Below, in pieces: positions 1 through 8,738 of a DNA stretch of 32,623 bases. The stretch covers positions 1-32,623 of the forward strand of contig JAUVIR010000038.1 of assembly GCA_030592645.1 (NCBI GenBank), written 5' to 3'. The translations under genes and the position numbers were made by a program. The notes under the pieces were generated by a model. The model had not been told where the DNA came from, did no database searches, and saw nothing but the letters and a program-made list of their open reading frames with translations. Source of the stretch: Candidatus Fermentibacterota bacterium (GTDB lineage: Bacteria; Fermentibacterota; Fermentibacteria; Fermentibacterales; JCC-6). How positions within the stretch are numbered: position 1 is the first letter of the stretch; each line of letters starts with the position of its first letter.

Positions 1-802
1 CGCATTCTACACATCTTCCGGCTACATGAAGGTTCCTTATAACATGAAATATCATCGTATCTGTGAATTCGCAGGTATTCCCTATCCACCCCGGATCGTT
101 CTGATCAACGAAGCACACGTTGCAGTAACACGAAGGACATACATTCCTGCATGCATAGCAGCGGATGCACTTCTCATACTCTGTACGGGAAAGTTCCCAT
201 CTCTCCGTGGAAGATAGGGCTTCGATCTCCTTTATTTCCTTAAGCCTGTTTTCATTCGGGATTTCAGCCCTCGCATCGCCGATGAAGATATCGTACTCCT
301 GTGCATCAGGATAAATACAGGCAAGGCACGAAGAGCTCAATATCTCGCTTCGGTCGACCGATAATTCGTACTCTTTACCTTTGAGGGTAACTTTGTCTCC
401 CTCATCGATCAGGTCGAGGACCTCTCTGCAGCCCGTCTTTGCCAGCACTTTCTTCTTATCAAGTACACCATGACACGGTACTCCCACGATAACGACATTC
501 TCGCGATCGATCTGTTTTTCCAGAATATTCAGAACTAGCGAACGCGCATCACAACCTTTAACAGCAATGCCTACCTTACTATCCGCGTACTGTTTCCTGT
601 CCTTCGTGAAATAGATAGAAAGATTGTTCCCGCAGGTAATATCGAAAACAGCCTTTTCCGCATCATCCCCGCCTGTAATGAAAAGAGGTGTCGCCGACAG
701 AGGAAGAGTACCTTTCTCCCATCCTAAGAATAGATCGACTTTCGAATCTGCTAACAGTTCCTTTATGGCTTTTTGAAGATCGTTTGTGTCGATCATTTTC
801 AT
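1..802 (-). CDS. FrhB/FdhB-like iron-sulfur flavoprotein subunit, copy 3 (partial, C-terminus outside window)
   Basis: About 267 residues are present; the gene runs off the left edge. The start is an ATG whose ATGA overlaps the stop of the upstream mvhD-like gene. Visible motifs are a VKGCDARSLV segment, VGVPCHGV (the GVPC signature of coenzyme-F420 hydrogenase/dehydrogenase beta subunits), SSCLACIYP, and a dense cysteine block CIRCYACRNVCPSCYC that should bind [4Fe-4S]. It ends in FHVIRNLHVAGRCVEC, the start of a second ferredoxin motif cut by the window. Family knowledge: FrhB/FdhB-like subunits carry FAD and Fe-S clusters and pass electrons between an electron donor such as F420H2, formate dehydrogenase or NADH and an Hdr/Mvh core. 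Two longer relatives lie at 4752-5846 and 5839-7023 in the same operon. The donor cannot be read from sequence. The family call is firm; the exact role is not. Confidence 0.85.
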   Translation of the reverse strand, partial: MKMIDTNDLQKAIKELLADSKVDLFLGWEKGTLPLSATPLFITGGDDAEKAVFDITCGNNLSIYFTKDRKQYADSKVGIAVKGCDARSLVLNILEKQIDRENVVIVGVPCHGVLDKKKVLAKTGCREVLDLIDEGDKVTLKGKEYELSVDRSEILSSSCLACIYPDAQEYDIFIGDARAEIPNENRLKEIKEIEALSSTERWELSRTEYEKCIRCYACRNVCPSCYCNVCFVDQNDPGWIGNTCEFTDTMIFHVIRNLHVAGRCVEC

Positions 803-1218
803 AATTTCTTCACCAGTCTGGTGGAAGGGCCGAGTTTCCTGATATCTTCAGTTACCTTCGTTACTACCGTAGCGAATCTTTCGCCTTCACCGGCCGATAT
901 CCATGAGAACTGAACCCTGTCCGGCTCTATACCTATGAATTCAAGCAGAGGTTTAAGTACGGCGAATTTTCTGCGCGCTACATAGTTTCCGGATATGTAA
1001 TGACAATCTCCCGGATGGCATCCTGAAATCAGCACGCCGTCAAATCCGGATTGAAGACTTTTCATGATGAACAGCGGATCGACCCTTCCTGAGCAGGGAA
1101 TCCGGACAACCCTGATATTCGGAGGGTACTGCATTCTCGACACCCCGGCGAGGTCAGCGCCCGCGTACGAGCACCAGTTGCAAAGGATGGCAAGGATCTT
1201 AGGCTGCCATTCACTCAT
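799..1218 (-). CDS. mvhD: MvhD-like [2Fe-2S] electron-transfer subunit, copy 3
   Basis: 139 aa, normal length for the MvhD/FlpD family (PF02662), which carries electrons from a hydrogenase or dehydrogenase module to HdrA. Conserved cysteines are visible: CNWC (13, 16), PCSGR (42) and GCHPGDCHY (67, 72), followed by the family motif NYVARRKFAVL and a C-terminal FSWISAGEGERF stretch. The start ATG shares one base with the upstream hdrA stop (TAATG) and has a GGAGGG ribosome site 7 nt away. Its own stop overlaps the next start (ATGA). It is therefore translationally coupled on both sides. It is one of three paralogs here and is presumably the partner of the fused HdrA and of FrhB-like copy 3. 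Cytoplasmic, with no signal peptide. Confidence 0.93.
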   Translation of the reverse strand: MSEWQPKILAILCNWCSYAGADLAGVSRMQYPPNIRVVRIPCSGRVDPLFIMKSLQSGFDGVLISGCHPGDCHYISGNYVARRKFAVLKPLLEFIGIEPDRVQFSWISAGEGERFATVVTKVTEDIRKLGPSTRLVKKL

Positions 1219-4200
1219 TATAATCCCTCCGAAGTTTCCATCTCAAGTGAATTAAAAACGGAGAAAAGCTGTTCGTTGGTGAACCCTCGAAGATCGAGGG
1301 CTCCGCATCTGCAGGATGCAACGCATGCTCCGCACCCTTTGCAGAGAGCGTCGTTAATAACAGCGACACCCTCGGACGCATCAACTTCAATTGCGGCGTA
1401 AGCACAGACTTCCTCGCAGTATCCGCATCCTGTACATCTGTCCGTCCTGACCTCGGCAATGGTTCCTTCCGCCAGGATGGAATTCTTCTTCAGGAAGGTA
1501 AGCGCCCTGCTTCCGGCTGCCTTCGCCTGAGCAAGCGATTCGCTCATGTCCTTCGGACTGTGGGCCAGCCCGCAAACGAAGATACCCTCTGTCGCGAAAT
1601 CAACCGGCCTCAGTTTAACATGCGCTTCTAAGAAGAGACCGTCGGAATTGAGAGGTATCTTGAGCATTTTCGCAAGGTTGATATTGTCTTCGGGAGCATC
1701 GATAGCCGTTGCCAGCACGAGCAGGTCGGCATCTATAACGACATCCTTTTCGAGAACCGGGTCGAACACAGTCACCCTGATCCTGCTATCGGGATCATCG
1801 GGACGGATCTTTTCTACCTGCGGCTTGTTCTCAAGAGTGTATCTGAAGAACAATGCTCCTCTGTCGCGAAGCTCAGAATAGTACTCCTCTGCAAATCCGT
1901 ACGTTCTTATGTCACGATACGCGAAGTAGATATTTGCCCTGGATTTTTTCTTTCTGAGTTCCAGCGCATTCTTTACAGCCTTAGAGCAGCAGATACGGCT
2001 GCAGTACATTCGTCCTTCCTCCCGAGAGCCGACGCACTGCACCATTACTACTTCCTTCAGTTTACCTGCAGGGAATTTCCCTTCATGAAGCATCCTCTCG
2101 AATTCCTTCTGAGTGACTACCCTGGATGAGGAACCGCAGAGATATTCAGATGTTTCATGCTCGGTGCCGCCGGTCGCTACAATTACGGCTCCGTGAGTCA
2201 GTTCTTCCCGGTCACCTGCACCATTAACGAACATTGTTCTAAAATTGCCGACATATCCAGCTATTTCCTCTATTCTACTGTTCAGAAATACGCTGATCCT
2301 GTCATGGTTTTCTACTCTTTCGATAGTTTGCTTCAGGAATTGCTGCGGGTCGGTATCATCAAAACTGAAAAAGATATCCCGCATATTGCCGCCAAGGACA
2401 CCCTCGCGCTCTATCAGATAGACATCGTGTCCGGCATCTGCGATAGAGAGAGCTGCGGTCATCCCTGCCAACCCGCCTCCGATGACAAGAGCTTCGGGGT
2501 CAATGTCGATGGGGAGTCTTGCCAGAGGCACGAGCCCCCGCGCCTTGCTGACACCCATTTCAACAAGATCTCTCGATTTTTCAGTAGCCATTTCAGGCTC
2601 ATTCATGTGAGCCCATGAACACTGGTCACGGATATTCGCCATTTCAAAGAGGTAAGGATTCAGCCCTGCCTCGCTTATCGTATCCCGGAAAAGAGGCTCA
2701 TGGGTTCGCGGTGTGCAGGCCGCTACGACCACCCTGTTCAGACCATGCTCCTCAATGCGCTGCTTAATCGTTTCAAGGCAATCGGTGGAGCATGCGTACA
2801 TAACATCTTCGGAGTGTTCCACATTTTCCAGGCCATTCGCGAATTCAGCAACATTCTTCACATCCACAACTCCGGCGATATTGATACCGCAATGACAAAC
2901 AAATACTCCGACTCTGGGGCGCTCTCCGATGACATCCTTCTCCACAGAAGCACTTTCACCGACCGAGACATCATGTCTATCAAGATCAAGTAATCTGACA
3001 GCGTTCGCGACCGCGCCGGACGCTGAGATCACCGACTCGGGAATATCCTTCGGGTTGTTCATCGCTCCGCAGACGAATACACCTTCTCTCGAAGTCTTCA
3101 GTGGATGGAATGTATCCGAATGGCAGAAGCCGAATCTGTTGAGCCTGATATCAAGATCTTCTGCAAGTCTGCGGCTTTCCTGGCGTGGCTGAAGCCCTAT
3201 GGAGAGTACGACCATATCGAAGATCTCATGCTGTATGTCGCCGTTCTCGTAGGTGTACTTCAGTTCCAGGTTGCCATCAGGCAGTTCTGTGATATCGGCG
3301 ATCTTGGATCTTTTGAACTGCACGCCGTACTGGTTTTCCGCTTTATCGTAATACTTGTCGAAATCCTTGCCGAAAGCTCTTATGTCCATGTAGAAGATCG
3401 AGGCTTCAAGTTCCTTGCTGTGCTCCTTTGCGATGATCGACTGTTTAATGGCGAACATGCAGCAGGCTGATGAGCAATAGTTCCGATCAATGCCCTCGTC
3501 CCTTGAACCAACACACTGGATAAAAGCCAGTCTCTTCGGAGCCTCGCCATCGGAAGCTCTTTCAACATGACCGCCAAAAGGTCCGGATGCGGAGAGCATA
3601 CGTTCAAATTCGAGGGAGGTGACAACGTTGCTGTAGCGATGATATCCGAACTGGCCGAAACCGATAGGATCGAACGGATCGATACCGGTAGCCAGGATAA
3701 CGGCTCCAACATTGAGGTCGATCTCCCTGTCAGTGTCTTCGTAATTGATCGCGCCGGTAGGACAGACCTTCTCACAGAGTTTGCAGACGCCCTTCGTAAG
3801 GTAAAGACAATGATCCTTGTTGATCGTGTACTCCGATGGAATACTCTGAAGGAAATATCGAGAAATAGCTTTTGTTTTCCGGAGTCCCATATCGAATTCA
3901 TCTTCTATCTTAACCGGACATTTTTCCTCGCAGAGACCGCAGGCAACGCATTTCACCGGATCCACGTATTTAGCCCGTTCTGTAACCCTGCAGATGAAAT
4001 TACCAGGAGTACCGGAGATCTCTTTCAGGCTCGACATGATATGCAGAGTGATGAGAGGGTGTCTTACACACTCGCTCATCTTGGGGGCAAGAATGCACAT
4101 AGAACAATCGTTAGTGGGAAATGTCTTGTCCAGCTGCGGCATTCTGCCGCCTATGGTAGGTGTGTCCTCTATCAGGTGAACCTCTACGCCCATTTCGGCA

Positions 4201-4286
4201 AGATCCAGAGATGCCTGTATTCCGGCGATACCGGCGCCCAGAACAAGAACCGATTTTTTACTCTCTTTCGCAGGTTGCTTTGTCAC
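1218..4286 (-). CDS. hdrA: Long fused HdrA-like FAD/iron-sulfur protein (two flavin modules)
   Basis: 1022 aa. The first half (about 1-440) has a dinucleotide fold GAGIAGIQ (about 17-24), CSMCILAPKM (61-70), ferredoxin motifs CVACGLCEEKCP (113-124) and CKLCEKVCP (168-176), and CVGSR plus CSSACC (258-276). The second half (about 458-1022) is a canonical HdrA: VGVFVCHCGINIAG (459-472), AACTPRTHE (523-530), GGGLAGMTAALS (603-614), CVGSREEG with YCSRICC, and two C-terminal [4Fe-4S] motifs CTGCGYCEEVC and CKGCGACVASC (about 951-992). HdrA is the flavin-based electron-bifurcating subunit of heterodisulfide reductase complexes. Long forms also occur as BamE-like subunits of class II benzoyl-CoA reductase. 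The start overlaps the mvhD 2 stop by ATGA. The same two halves exist as separate genes at 8735-10039 and 7020-8738. Which acceptor it serves is unknown because no HdrB/C is present. Confidence 0.93.
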   Translation of the reverse strand: MTKQPAKESKKSVLVLGAGIAGIQASLDLAEMGVEVHLIEDTPTIGGRMPQLDKTFPTNDCSMCILAPKMSECVRHPLITLHIMSSLKEISGTPGNFICRVTERAKYVDPVKCVACGLCEEKCPVKIEDEFDMGLRKTKAISRYFLQSIPSEYTINKDHCLYLTKGVCKLCEKVCPTGAINYEDTDREIDLNVGAVILATGIDPFDPIGFGQFGYHRYSNVVTSLEFERMLSASGPFGGHVERASDGEAPKRLAFIQCVGSRDEGIDRNYCSSACCMFAIKQSIIAKEHSKELEASIFYMDIRAFGKDFDKYYDKAENQYGVQFKRSKIADITELPDGNLELKYTYENGDIQHEIFDMVVLSIGLQPRQESRRLAEDLDIRLNRFGFCHSDTFHPLKTSREGVFVCGAMNNPKDIPESVISASGAVANAVRLLDLDRHDVSVGESASVEKDVIGERPRVGVFVCHCGINIAGVVDVKNVAEFANGLENVEHSEDVMYACSTDCLETIKQRIEEHGLNRVVVAACTPRTHEPLFRDTISEAGLNPYLFEMANIRDQCSWAHMNEPEMATEKSRDLVEMGVSKARGLVPLARLPIDIDPEALVIGGGLAGMTAALSIADAGHDVYLIEREGVLGGNMRDIFFSFDDTDPQQFLKQTIERVENHDRISVFLNSRIEEIAGYVGNFRTMFVNGAGDREELTHGAVIVATGGTEHETSEYLCGSSSRVVTQKEFERMLHEGKFPAGKLKEVVMVQCVGSREEGRMYCSRICCSKAVKNALELRKKKSRANIYFAYRDIRTYGFAEEYYSELRDRGALFFRYTLENKPQVEKIRPDDPDSRIRVTVFDPVLEKDVVIDADLLVLATAIDAPEDNINLAKMLKIPLNSDGLFLEAHVKLRPVDFATEGIFVCGLAHSPKDMSESLAQAKAAGSRALTFLKKNSILAEGTIAEVRTDRCTGCGYCEEVCAYAAIEVDASEGVAVINDALCKGCGACVASCRCGALDLRGFTNEQLFSVFNSLEMETSEGL

Positions 4287-4708
4287 AGGAATATGCTCTT
4301 CCTTGTCGGGTTCTCTCCAAGTGCCATTATCTCCTCTGTGTACTCGTTCGCGACACGGGCGAATTTTGGTCCCTCAGAAGCGGATATCCAGGAAAGTTTC
4401 AGCCGCTGTGATTCAAGTCCCAGGGAATCAAACACACCCATAACGATCGCGAATCTTCTTCTTGCATGGTAGTTGCCAGTCTCGTAATGACAGTCCCCCG
4501 GATGGCATCCCCCTATCAGAACGCCGTCGGAACCGCTGAGGAACGCCTTTATCAGAAAGACGGGATCGACCCTGCTCGAACACATGACCTGAATTGGAAT
4601 TATCGAGGTCGGGTACTGCAATCTTGCCGTACCGGCGAGGTCAGCCCCAGTGTACGAACACCACTTGCACAGAAAGCTAGTTATCCTTGGCGTGAATTCT
4701 TTCTTCAT
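4283..4708 (-). CDS. mvhD: MvhD-like [2Fe-2S] electron-transfer subunit, copy 2
   Basis: 141 aa with the MvhD cysteine set: CKWC (14, 17), MCSSR (43), GCHPGDCHY (68, 73), then NYHARRRFAIV and the C-terminal LSWISASEGPKFA. A GGAG ribosome site stands 6 nt before the ATG. The gene follows FrhB-like 2 after 43 nt and overlaps the fused hdrA by ATGA, so this copy is most likely the direct partner of the 1022-aa HdrA. Family role: it accepts electrons from a dehydrogenase module and feeds the HdrA flavin. Some MvhD/BamF relatives carry selenocysteine; all ligand positions here are ordinary TGC/TGT cysteines. Soluble, cytoplasmic. Confidence 0.93.
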   Translation of the reverse strand: MKKEFTPRITSFLCKWCSYTGADLAGTARLQYPTSIIPIQVMCSSRVDPVFLIKAFLSGSDGVLIGGCHPGDCHYETGNYHARRRFAIVMGVFDSLGLESQRLKLSWISASEGPKFARVANEYTEEIMALGENPTRKSIFL

Positions 4709-4751
4709 TCTATACTCCAGAACAGCAGGATTGCTCAGTCAGCAGACGAAG

Positions 4752-5846
4752 CTATCCTATATCCGGAAACTCCTCCTCTTTGTAAACCATGACTGGTATC
4801 GATTCTTCAACATCTCTTCCAGGCAGGTAATCGAAAAGTGCTGCTGTTTTCTCTCCGGTTTTTTTGAAAACGGCAGCGACCGGGATATCAACCGGACACA
4901 CATCTGAACACATTCCGCATCCGACGCAGGAAAAACTCATATGCGTCAGTCTTCCAAGATGGAAGAAGATGGTATCAGGCGGGAGGCGCAATGCTCCCTT
5001 CCGCGACAGATGCTCTTCAAAATATGGCAGATTGTAATCGAAATTAGCCGATTCAAAATCACAGAGAAGACAGTAGCAGATGGGACATACACTGCTGCAT
5101 CCATGACATCCGACACATTTCCCGAACGTATCGAGCAATCGGTCAAGACCAGGACCATCCTTCGTTATTGATGCAAAAAGCTTTTCTTTTTCCGCAAGGC
5201 GGGCATCCAGCGTTTTCTTCAGGGCGGACGGATCGAATTTCCGGTCGCTCCGCTCCCCCGCAAAATCTTCAGCAAAGTCCTCAGCTTTTTCCGTGTTGAG
5301 ATACATCACGCACCCGGCTCCGGGCTTACATTCACCTATCACGGAAACCGTGATGTCCGCATTCATCGGAATGAAATGTTCGCAAGTTCTACATGTATCT
5401 CTTGTATTGACAGGTATTTCACCGTTCAGGATTATCTTCTTATACTTGGGCAGAAGTTCTTCGATCTGCTCTGTTATTACCGTATCAAGGGGAAAGACAC
5501 CCCCGCAGGTATAGGAGATCGTCAGGAGATTTTCCAGCGAACCCTTTTCCCGCTTCACCAGTTCCACAAAAGCTCTCAGCTCACACGGCTTCAGGACAAC
5601 CGCAATCTTCTTTCTGGATATTGATATGGAAGAAAGCGCCTGCCCCGCGTTTACTGTCATGACGGGTATGAGGGGGACAGCCTCATCAAGATTCGACGCG
5701 TCCGTTATCAATCCGAGATCGTAGGTGTTATTCTCAGGATCGTTTCTCATTGTTATGGCAGCATCGATCTTTCCGCTCTCTAAAAGAAATCTCAGAAGTT
5801 CCGTCACGCCTCGCGAAGCGCTTGTATCGATGATTATGCTACTCAT
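4752..5846 (-). CDS. FrhB/FdhB-like multi-cluster iron-sulfur protein, copy 2
   Basis: 364 aa. The ATG at 5846 is preferred over the longer upstream reading frame. It has a GGAGGG site 8 nt upstream, overlaps the preceding stop by a few bases, and begins with a sequence that lines up with its neighbour. Features: a KPCELRAFVELVK motif (about 87-98), a CRTC pair (152-155), GECKPGAGC (171-179), a CVGCHGCSSVCPICYCLLC block (244-262), and CVGCGMCSDVCPVDIP (307-322) preceded by FFHLGRLTHMS. The two ferredoxin-type blocks should hold at least two [4Fe-4S] clusters. The family resembles F420-reducing hydrogenase/formate dehydrogenase beta subunits, which take electrons from a soluble donor and pass them to MvhD/HdrA. 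It is about 30 residues shorter than copy 1 at 5839-7023. The donor is not identifiable. Confidence 0.88.
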   Translation of the reverse strand: MSSIIIDTSASRGVTELLRFLLESGKIDAAITMRNDPENNTYDLGLITDASNLDEAVPLIPVMTVNAGQALSSISISRKKIAVVLKPCELRAFVELVKREKGSLENLLTISYTCGGVFPLDTVITEQIEELLPKYKKIILNGEIPVNTRDTCRTCEHFIPMNADITVSVIGECKPGAGCVMYLNTEKAEDFAEDFAGERSDRKFDPSALKKTLDARLAEKEKLFASITKDGPGLDRLLDTFGKCVGCHGCSSVCPICYCLLCDFESANFDYNLPYFEEHLSRKGALRLPPDTIFFHLGRLTHMSFSCVGCGMCSDVCPVDIPVAAVFKKTGEKTAALFDYLPGRDVEESIPVMVYKEEEFPDIG

Positions 5847-7023
5847 GAGACGGTCCCTCCGATTCAGCATTCTTGACAAGCTCATGTATTCCGGGCAGTT
5901 CCGATTTTCTGAACTGCCGCAGAGGAAGAGGATCGCCATCGTTCCGCCCGGCTTTGTACTCGAATGTCCGCTGCGTCCTGTCCGCCACATAACTGAATGC
6001 CCCTGCCACCGGTATTGAAACCGGGCAGGCATCGGTACACTGTCCGCAGGAAACGCAGGACAGGCTCATGTGAGTCATCCTTCCAACATGGAACATTATC
6101 CTGTCCTCCGGAAGAGAGATTCCGCCCCGCTTTGCAGCAGCAGTTATTAACGCGTCCGGATCCTGCTGCGCCGTTTCCGAATCAAAATAGCATAATCTGC
6201 AGTAGCATATCGGACAGGCGCTCTGGCAGTTGTGGCACCCTATGCAGTTGGCGAATACCGACAGCATTCCGCTGAAACCGCGCAGTTGTTCCCCTGTTTC
6301 CTCAAAGGCACTTTTCCGGGCTGTTTCCCTCTCCACTTTCAGGCTGTCAATACCTTTTTCCCAGTCTGACAGATCTCGCGCAGGGTCCAGGCCAAGCCCT
6401 GCAAGGAGTTCCGATCCTTTATCGCTGCCGGGAATTACAAGCACTTCCTTCTCAGAGAGTCCCAGGTAGCCGAAGTGCAGGTCAGAATCAAACATGGAGA
6501 ATTCCTCGCAATAATGGCAGACAGGTTTGGCTGTATTATCAGGTTTACCGCTCTGCAGCATTCGGGAAAAATGTTCCTCGCTGCCCTCGGGGTCATCCAC
6601 ATATTTCTGCAGCTGCACCGCTCCGGGGCAATCGTACGTAGCCAGTATCAGGTTATCAGCATGAACCTGTCCGAGTTTAACCAGCTCAACGGCAGCCCTT
6701 ATTTCACAGGGTCTCATTACCGCTATGACAGTGAGGTTACCCGGACTCTTCCGGGTAAGGCTCCGCAGAGCTTTTGCTCCCTGCACCGGCATTGCGGCAG
6801 CTATCGGAACAGCGTCATCCATCAGAGAGACATCGTTCATCAGTATCCACGCGTAAGAATCTCCGGAGGGTACTTTCATCGGAAGGATAACAGCGTCCGC
6901 CAGCTCACTGGCAACAGCGAGCCTGAGAAATTCCAGAATAGCGTCACCCGGGTCTTTCGCAACCGGAAGAACCGCTCCCTTTCGCTGAGCATCGGTCATT
7001 GGTTCATCCTCTCGGGGGATCAT
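5839..7023 (-). CDS. FrhB/FdhB-like multi-cluster iron-sulfur protein, copy 1
   Basis: 394 aa with the same plan as its downstream neighbour: RPCEIRAAVELVK (about 105-116), a CHYC pair (169-172), CIGCHNCQSACPICYCRLC (260-278), the spacer FHVGRMTHMSLS, and CVSCGQCTDACPVSIP (323-338). The ATG at 7023 overlaps the upstream HdrA C-half stop (ATGA). A second in-frame ATG eight codons later (6999) has its own GAGAGG and is a possible alternative start. Family knowledge: these beta subunits bridge a dehydrogenase or reduced cofactor and the Hdr core. The N-terminal 90 residues have few cysteines and diverge from copy 2, which fits different docking partners. Two tandem paralogs between two HdrA modules is unusual. 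Confidence 0.88.
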   Translation of the reverse strand: MIPREDEPMTDAQRKGAVLPVAKDPGDAILEFLRLAVASELADAVILPMKVPSGDSYAWILMNDVSLMDDAVPIAAAMPVQGAKALRSLTRKSPGNLTVIAVMRPCEIRAAVELVKLGQVHADNLILATYDCPGAVQLQKYVDDPEGSEEHFSRMLQSGKPDNTAKPVCHYCEEFSMFDSDLHFGYLGLSEKEVLVIPGSDKGSELLAGLGLDPARDLSDWEKGIDSLKVERETARKSAFEETGEQLRGFSGMLSVFANCIGCHNCQSACPICYCRLCYFDSETAQQDPDALITAAAKRGGISLPEDRIMFHVGRMTHMSLSCVSCGQCTDACPVSIPVAGAFSYVADRTQRTFEYKAGRNDGDPLPLRQFRKSELPGIHELVKNAESEGPSHE

Positions 7024-8738
7024 CGGAGTGCCTCGTCGACTTCACGATAAAGCTGAGTATTGGTAAAATGTTTTGTTCGCAGAGCACCGGACGGACAGCT
7101 TCCGAAACAGTTTCCGCAGCCCCTGCATACAGCCTCATTAACGACCGATATCCCTCTTGAATCATCAGAGTAGATAGCTCCGTAGACACATACGCTAAGG
7201 CAGTTGCCGCAGCCCGTGCAGTAAGCTTCTGAGATCTCGGTTACAGCAACCTCCGGAATAAGCTTCTCGCCGGGGATCAATCTTGTAAGTATCTGCCCTG
7301 CGGATGCTCTGGCGAATTGCATCGAATCGGAGACCCCCTTCGGGCCATGAGCCGTGCCCACTATGAATACGCCGTCCGTTGCTGTCCCTACCGGGTTTGT
7401 CATCTTATGTACCTCCTGGAAAAACCCGAACTCATCCAGGGGAACTGTAAGAAGATCCGCAAAATACTCCGTGTCAGCGGATGGCCCAAGCGCGGGAGCA
7501 AGGACTACCATATCGAATGATTGTTCTCCTTTGTCACCGCTGATCCGCTCGAAAGTGACATCGGTCCCTTTAAGACTGATATCTTTAACGCGTATTAATG
7601 CAACACCGGCAGCTTCAGCTTCGGTGAAGCGTTCCTGATCTTCCTTTTTCGGAAGGCAGATATCGCGGTAGAATTCCGTTACCTGAATATCCGCGCTCTG
7701 CTTCTTGAAAAAACATGCCAGTTTCATCATGTAACTGCAGCATATTCCGGAGCAGTAATTCTTCTCTTCCCTTCCAACGCAATGGATAAGAGCTACTGAA
7801 GAGGGCTGCTTTCCTGACCGCAGCGCTGCTCCGTCATCTCCAGAGAACATCTTCTCGATCGAAAGAGATTTATAAACCTCATCGGATTCTGCATAGCTGT
7901 AGCGATCACTTTCCAGCGGGTCGAAAATAGTACCTCCAGTTGCCACAACTATCGCTCCGGCCATTATTTCCGTTATCTCAGTATTCTCTTCTGATACAAG
8001 TTCGATCTCGAAATTGCCGAGAAAACCGATAACATTCTCGACCCTGGTATTCAGGAAGACTTTTATGTTCCCGTTTTCCAGAACGGACTCTACCTTCTTC
8101 CCGATCGCTTCCCCCTGGCCGGGCAGTATTCCCCAGAGGTCAATGGAAACACCGCCGAGCTGATCTGTCTTCTCGACGACAAATACCCGTCTATCATCAC
8201 CGGAAAGCGAAAGAGCTGCTTCCATACCAGCCACTCCGCCGCCGATAATGAGCACATCAGGATTGATATCCAATGGTTTCTCGAACAGTTCGGATTGACG
8301 CAGAACTCTTGCAATACCTCCGCGTATATAGCTTTCTGCCTTTACAGTAGCCTTTTCCTTATCATCTATTACCCAGCTGCAATGCTCCCGGATATTGATG
8401 ATCCTGTAAAGGTAGGGATTAAGATCTGTCTTTTTGCACACACCCATGAAAGTCGAGTCATGATCACGCGGTGAGCAGGCGCCGATGACCAGATGTGTGA
8501 AGCCGTTACTTTTGATTTCCTCCTCGAGATATTCCTTTCCCGGGGCGGAGCAGAGAAATCCGTACTTCTTAACAACAAGTTCAACACCCTGATAATCATC
8601 GAGTTCAGAGATGTCGGCGATTATTCTGTCAAGATCGACCTTTCCCGCGATATTCGGCCCGCATTCACAAATGTAAACACCGACCTTTGCTCTGAGCTTC
8701 ATATCCTGTCCCGATTCCTGCATTTCAAATTCTTTCAT
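7020..8738 (-). CDS. hdrA: HdrA-like protein, C-terminal half of a split HdrA
   Basis: 572 aa. It starts with KVGVYICECGPNIAGKVD (about 18-35), the usual HdrA N-terminal iron-sulfur domain, then GACSPRDHD (87-94) and INIREHCSW. These are followed by an FAD-binding GGGVAGMEAALS (166-177), IHCVGREEKNYCSGICC, and a C-terminal two-cluster ferredoxin domain CTGCGNCLSVC and CRGCGNCFGSC (about 507-545). It matches the second half (about 458-1022) of the fused HdrA almost end to end. The ATG at 8738 overlaps the N-half gene's stop by ATGA, so both halves are made together. Expected role: electron-bifurcating flavin subunit. M6 or M13 could be the true start. HdrA assignment is secure; the substrate is unknown. 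Confidence 0.92.
   Translation of the reverse strand: MKEFEMQESGQDMKLRAKVGVYICECGPNIAGKVDLDRIIADISELDDYQGVELVVKKYGFLCSAPGKEYLEEEIKSNGFTHLVIGACSPRDHDSTFMGVCKKTDLNPYLYRIINIREHCSWVIDDKEKATVKAESYIRGGIARVLRQSELFEKPLDINPDVLIIGGGVAGMEAALSLSGDDRRVFVVEKTDQLGGVSIDLWGILPGQGEAIGKKVESVLENGNIKVFLNTRVENVIGFLGNFEIELVSEENTEITEIMAGAIVVATGGTIFDPLESDRYSYAESDEVYKSLSIEKMFSGDDGAALRSGKQPSSVALIHCVGREEKNYCSGICCSYMMKLACFFKKQSADIQVTEFYRDICLPKKEDQERFTEAEAAGVALIRVKDISLKGTDVTFERISGDKGEQSFDMVVLAPALGPSADTEYFADLLTVPLDEFGFFQEVHKMTNPVGTATDGVFIVGTAHGPKGVSDSMQFARASAGQILTRLIPGEKLIPEVAVTEISEAYCTGCGNCLSVCVYGAIYSDDSRGISVVNEAVCRGCGNCFGSCPSGALRTKHFTNTQLYREVDEALR

Noticed and set aside
3567..4472. 301-codon plus-strand open frame antisense to the fused hdrA
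   Set aside because: It is a mirror of the real HdrA reading frame, has no ribosome site or recognisable domain, and arises from codon bias on the opposite strand.
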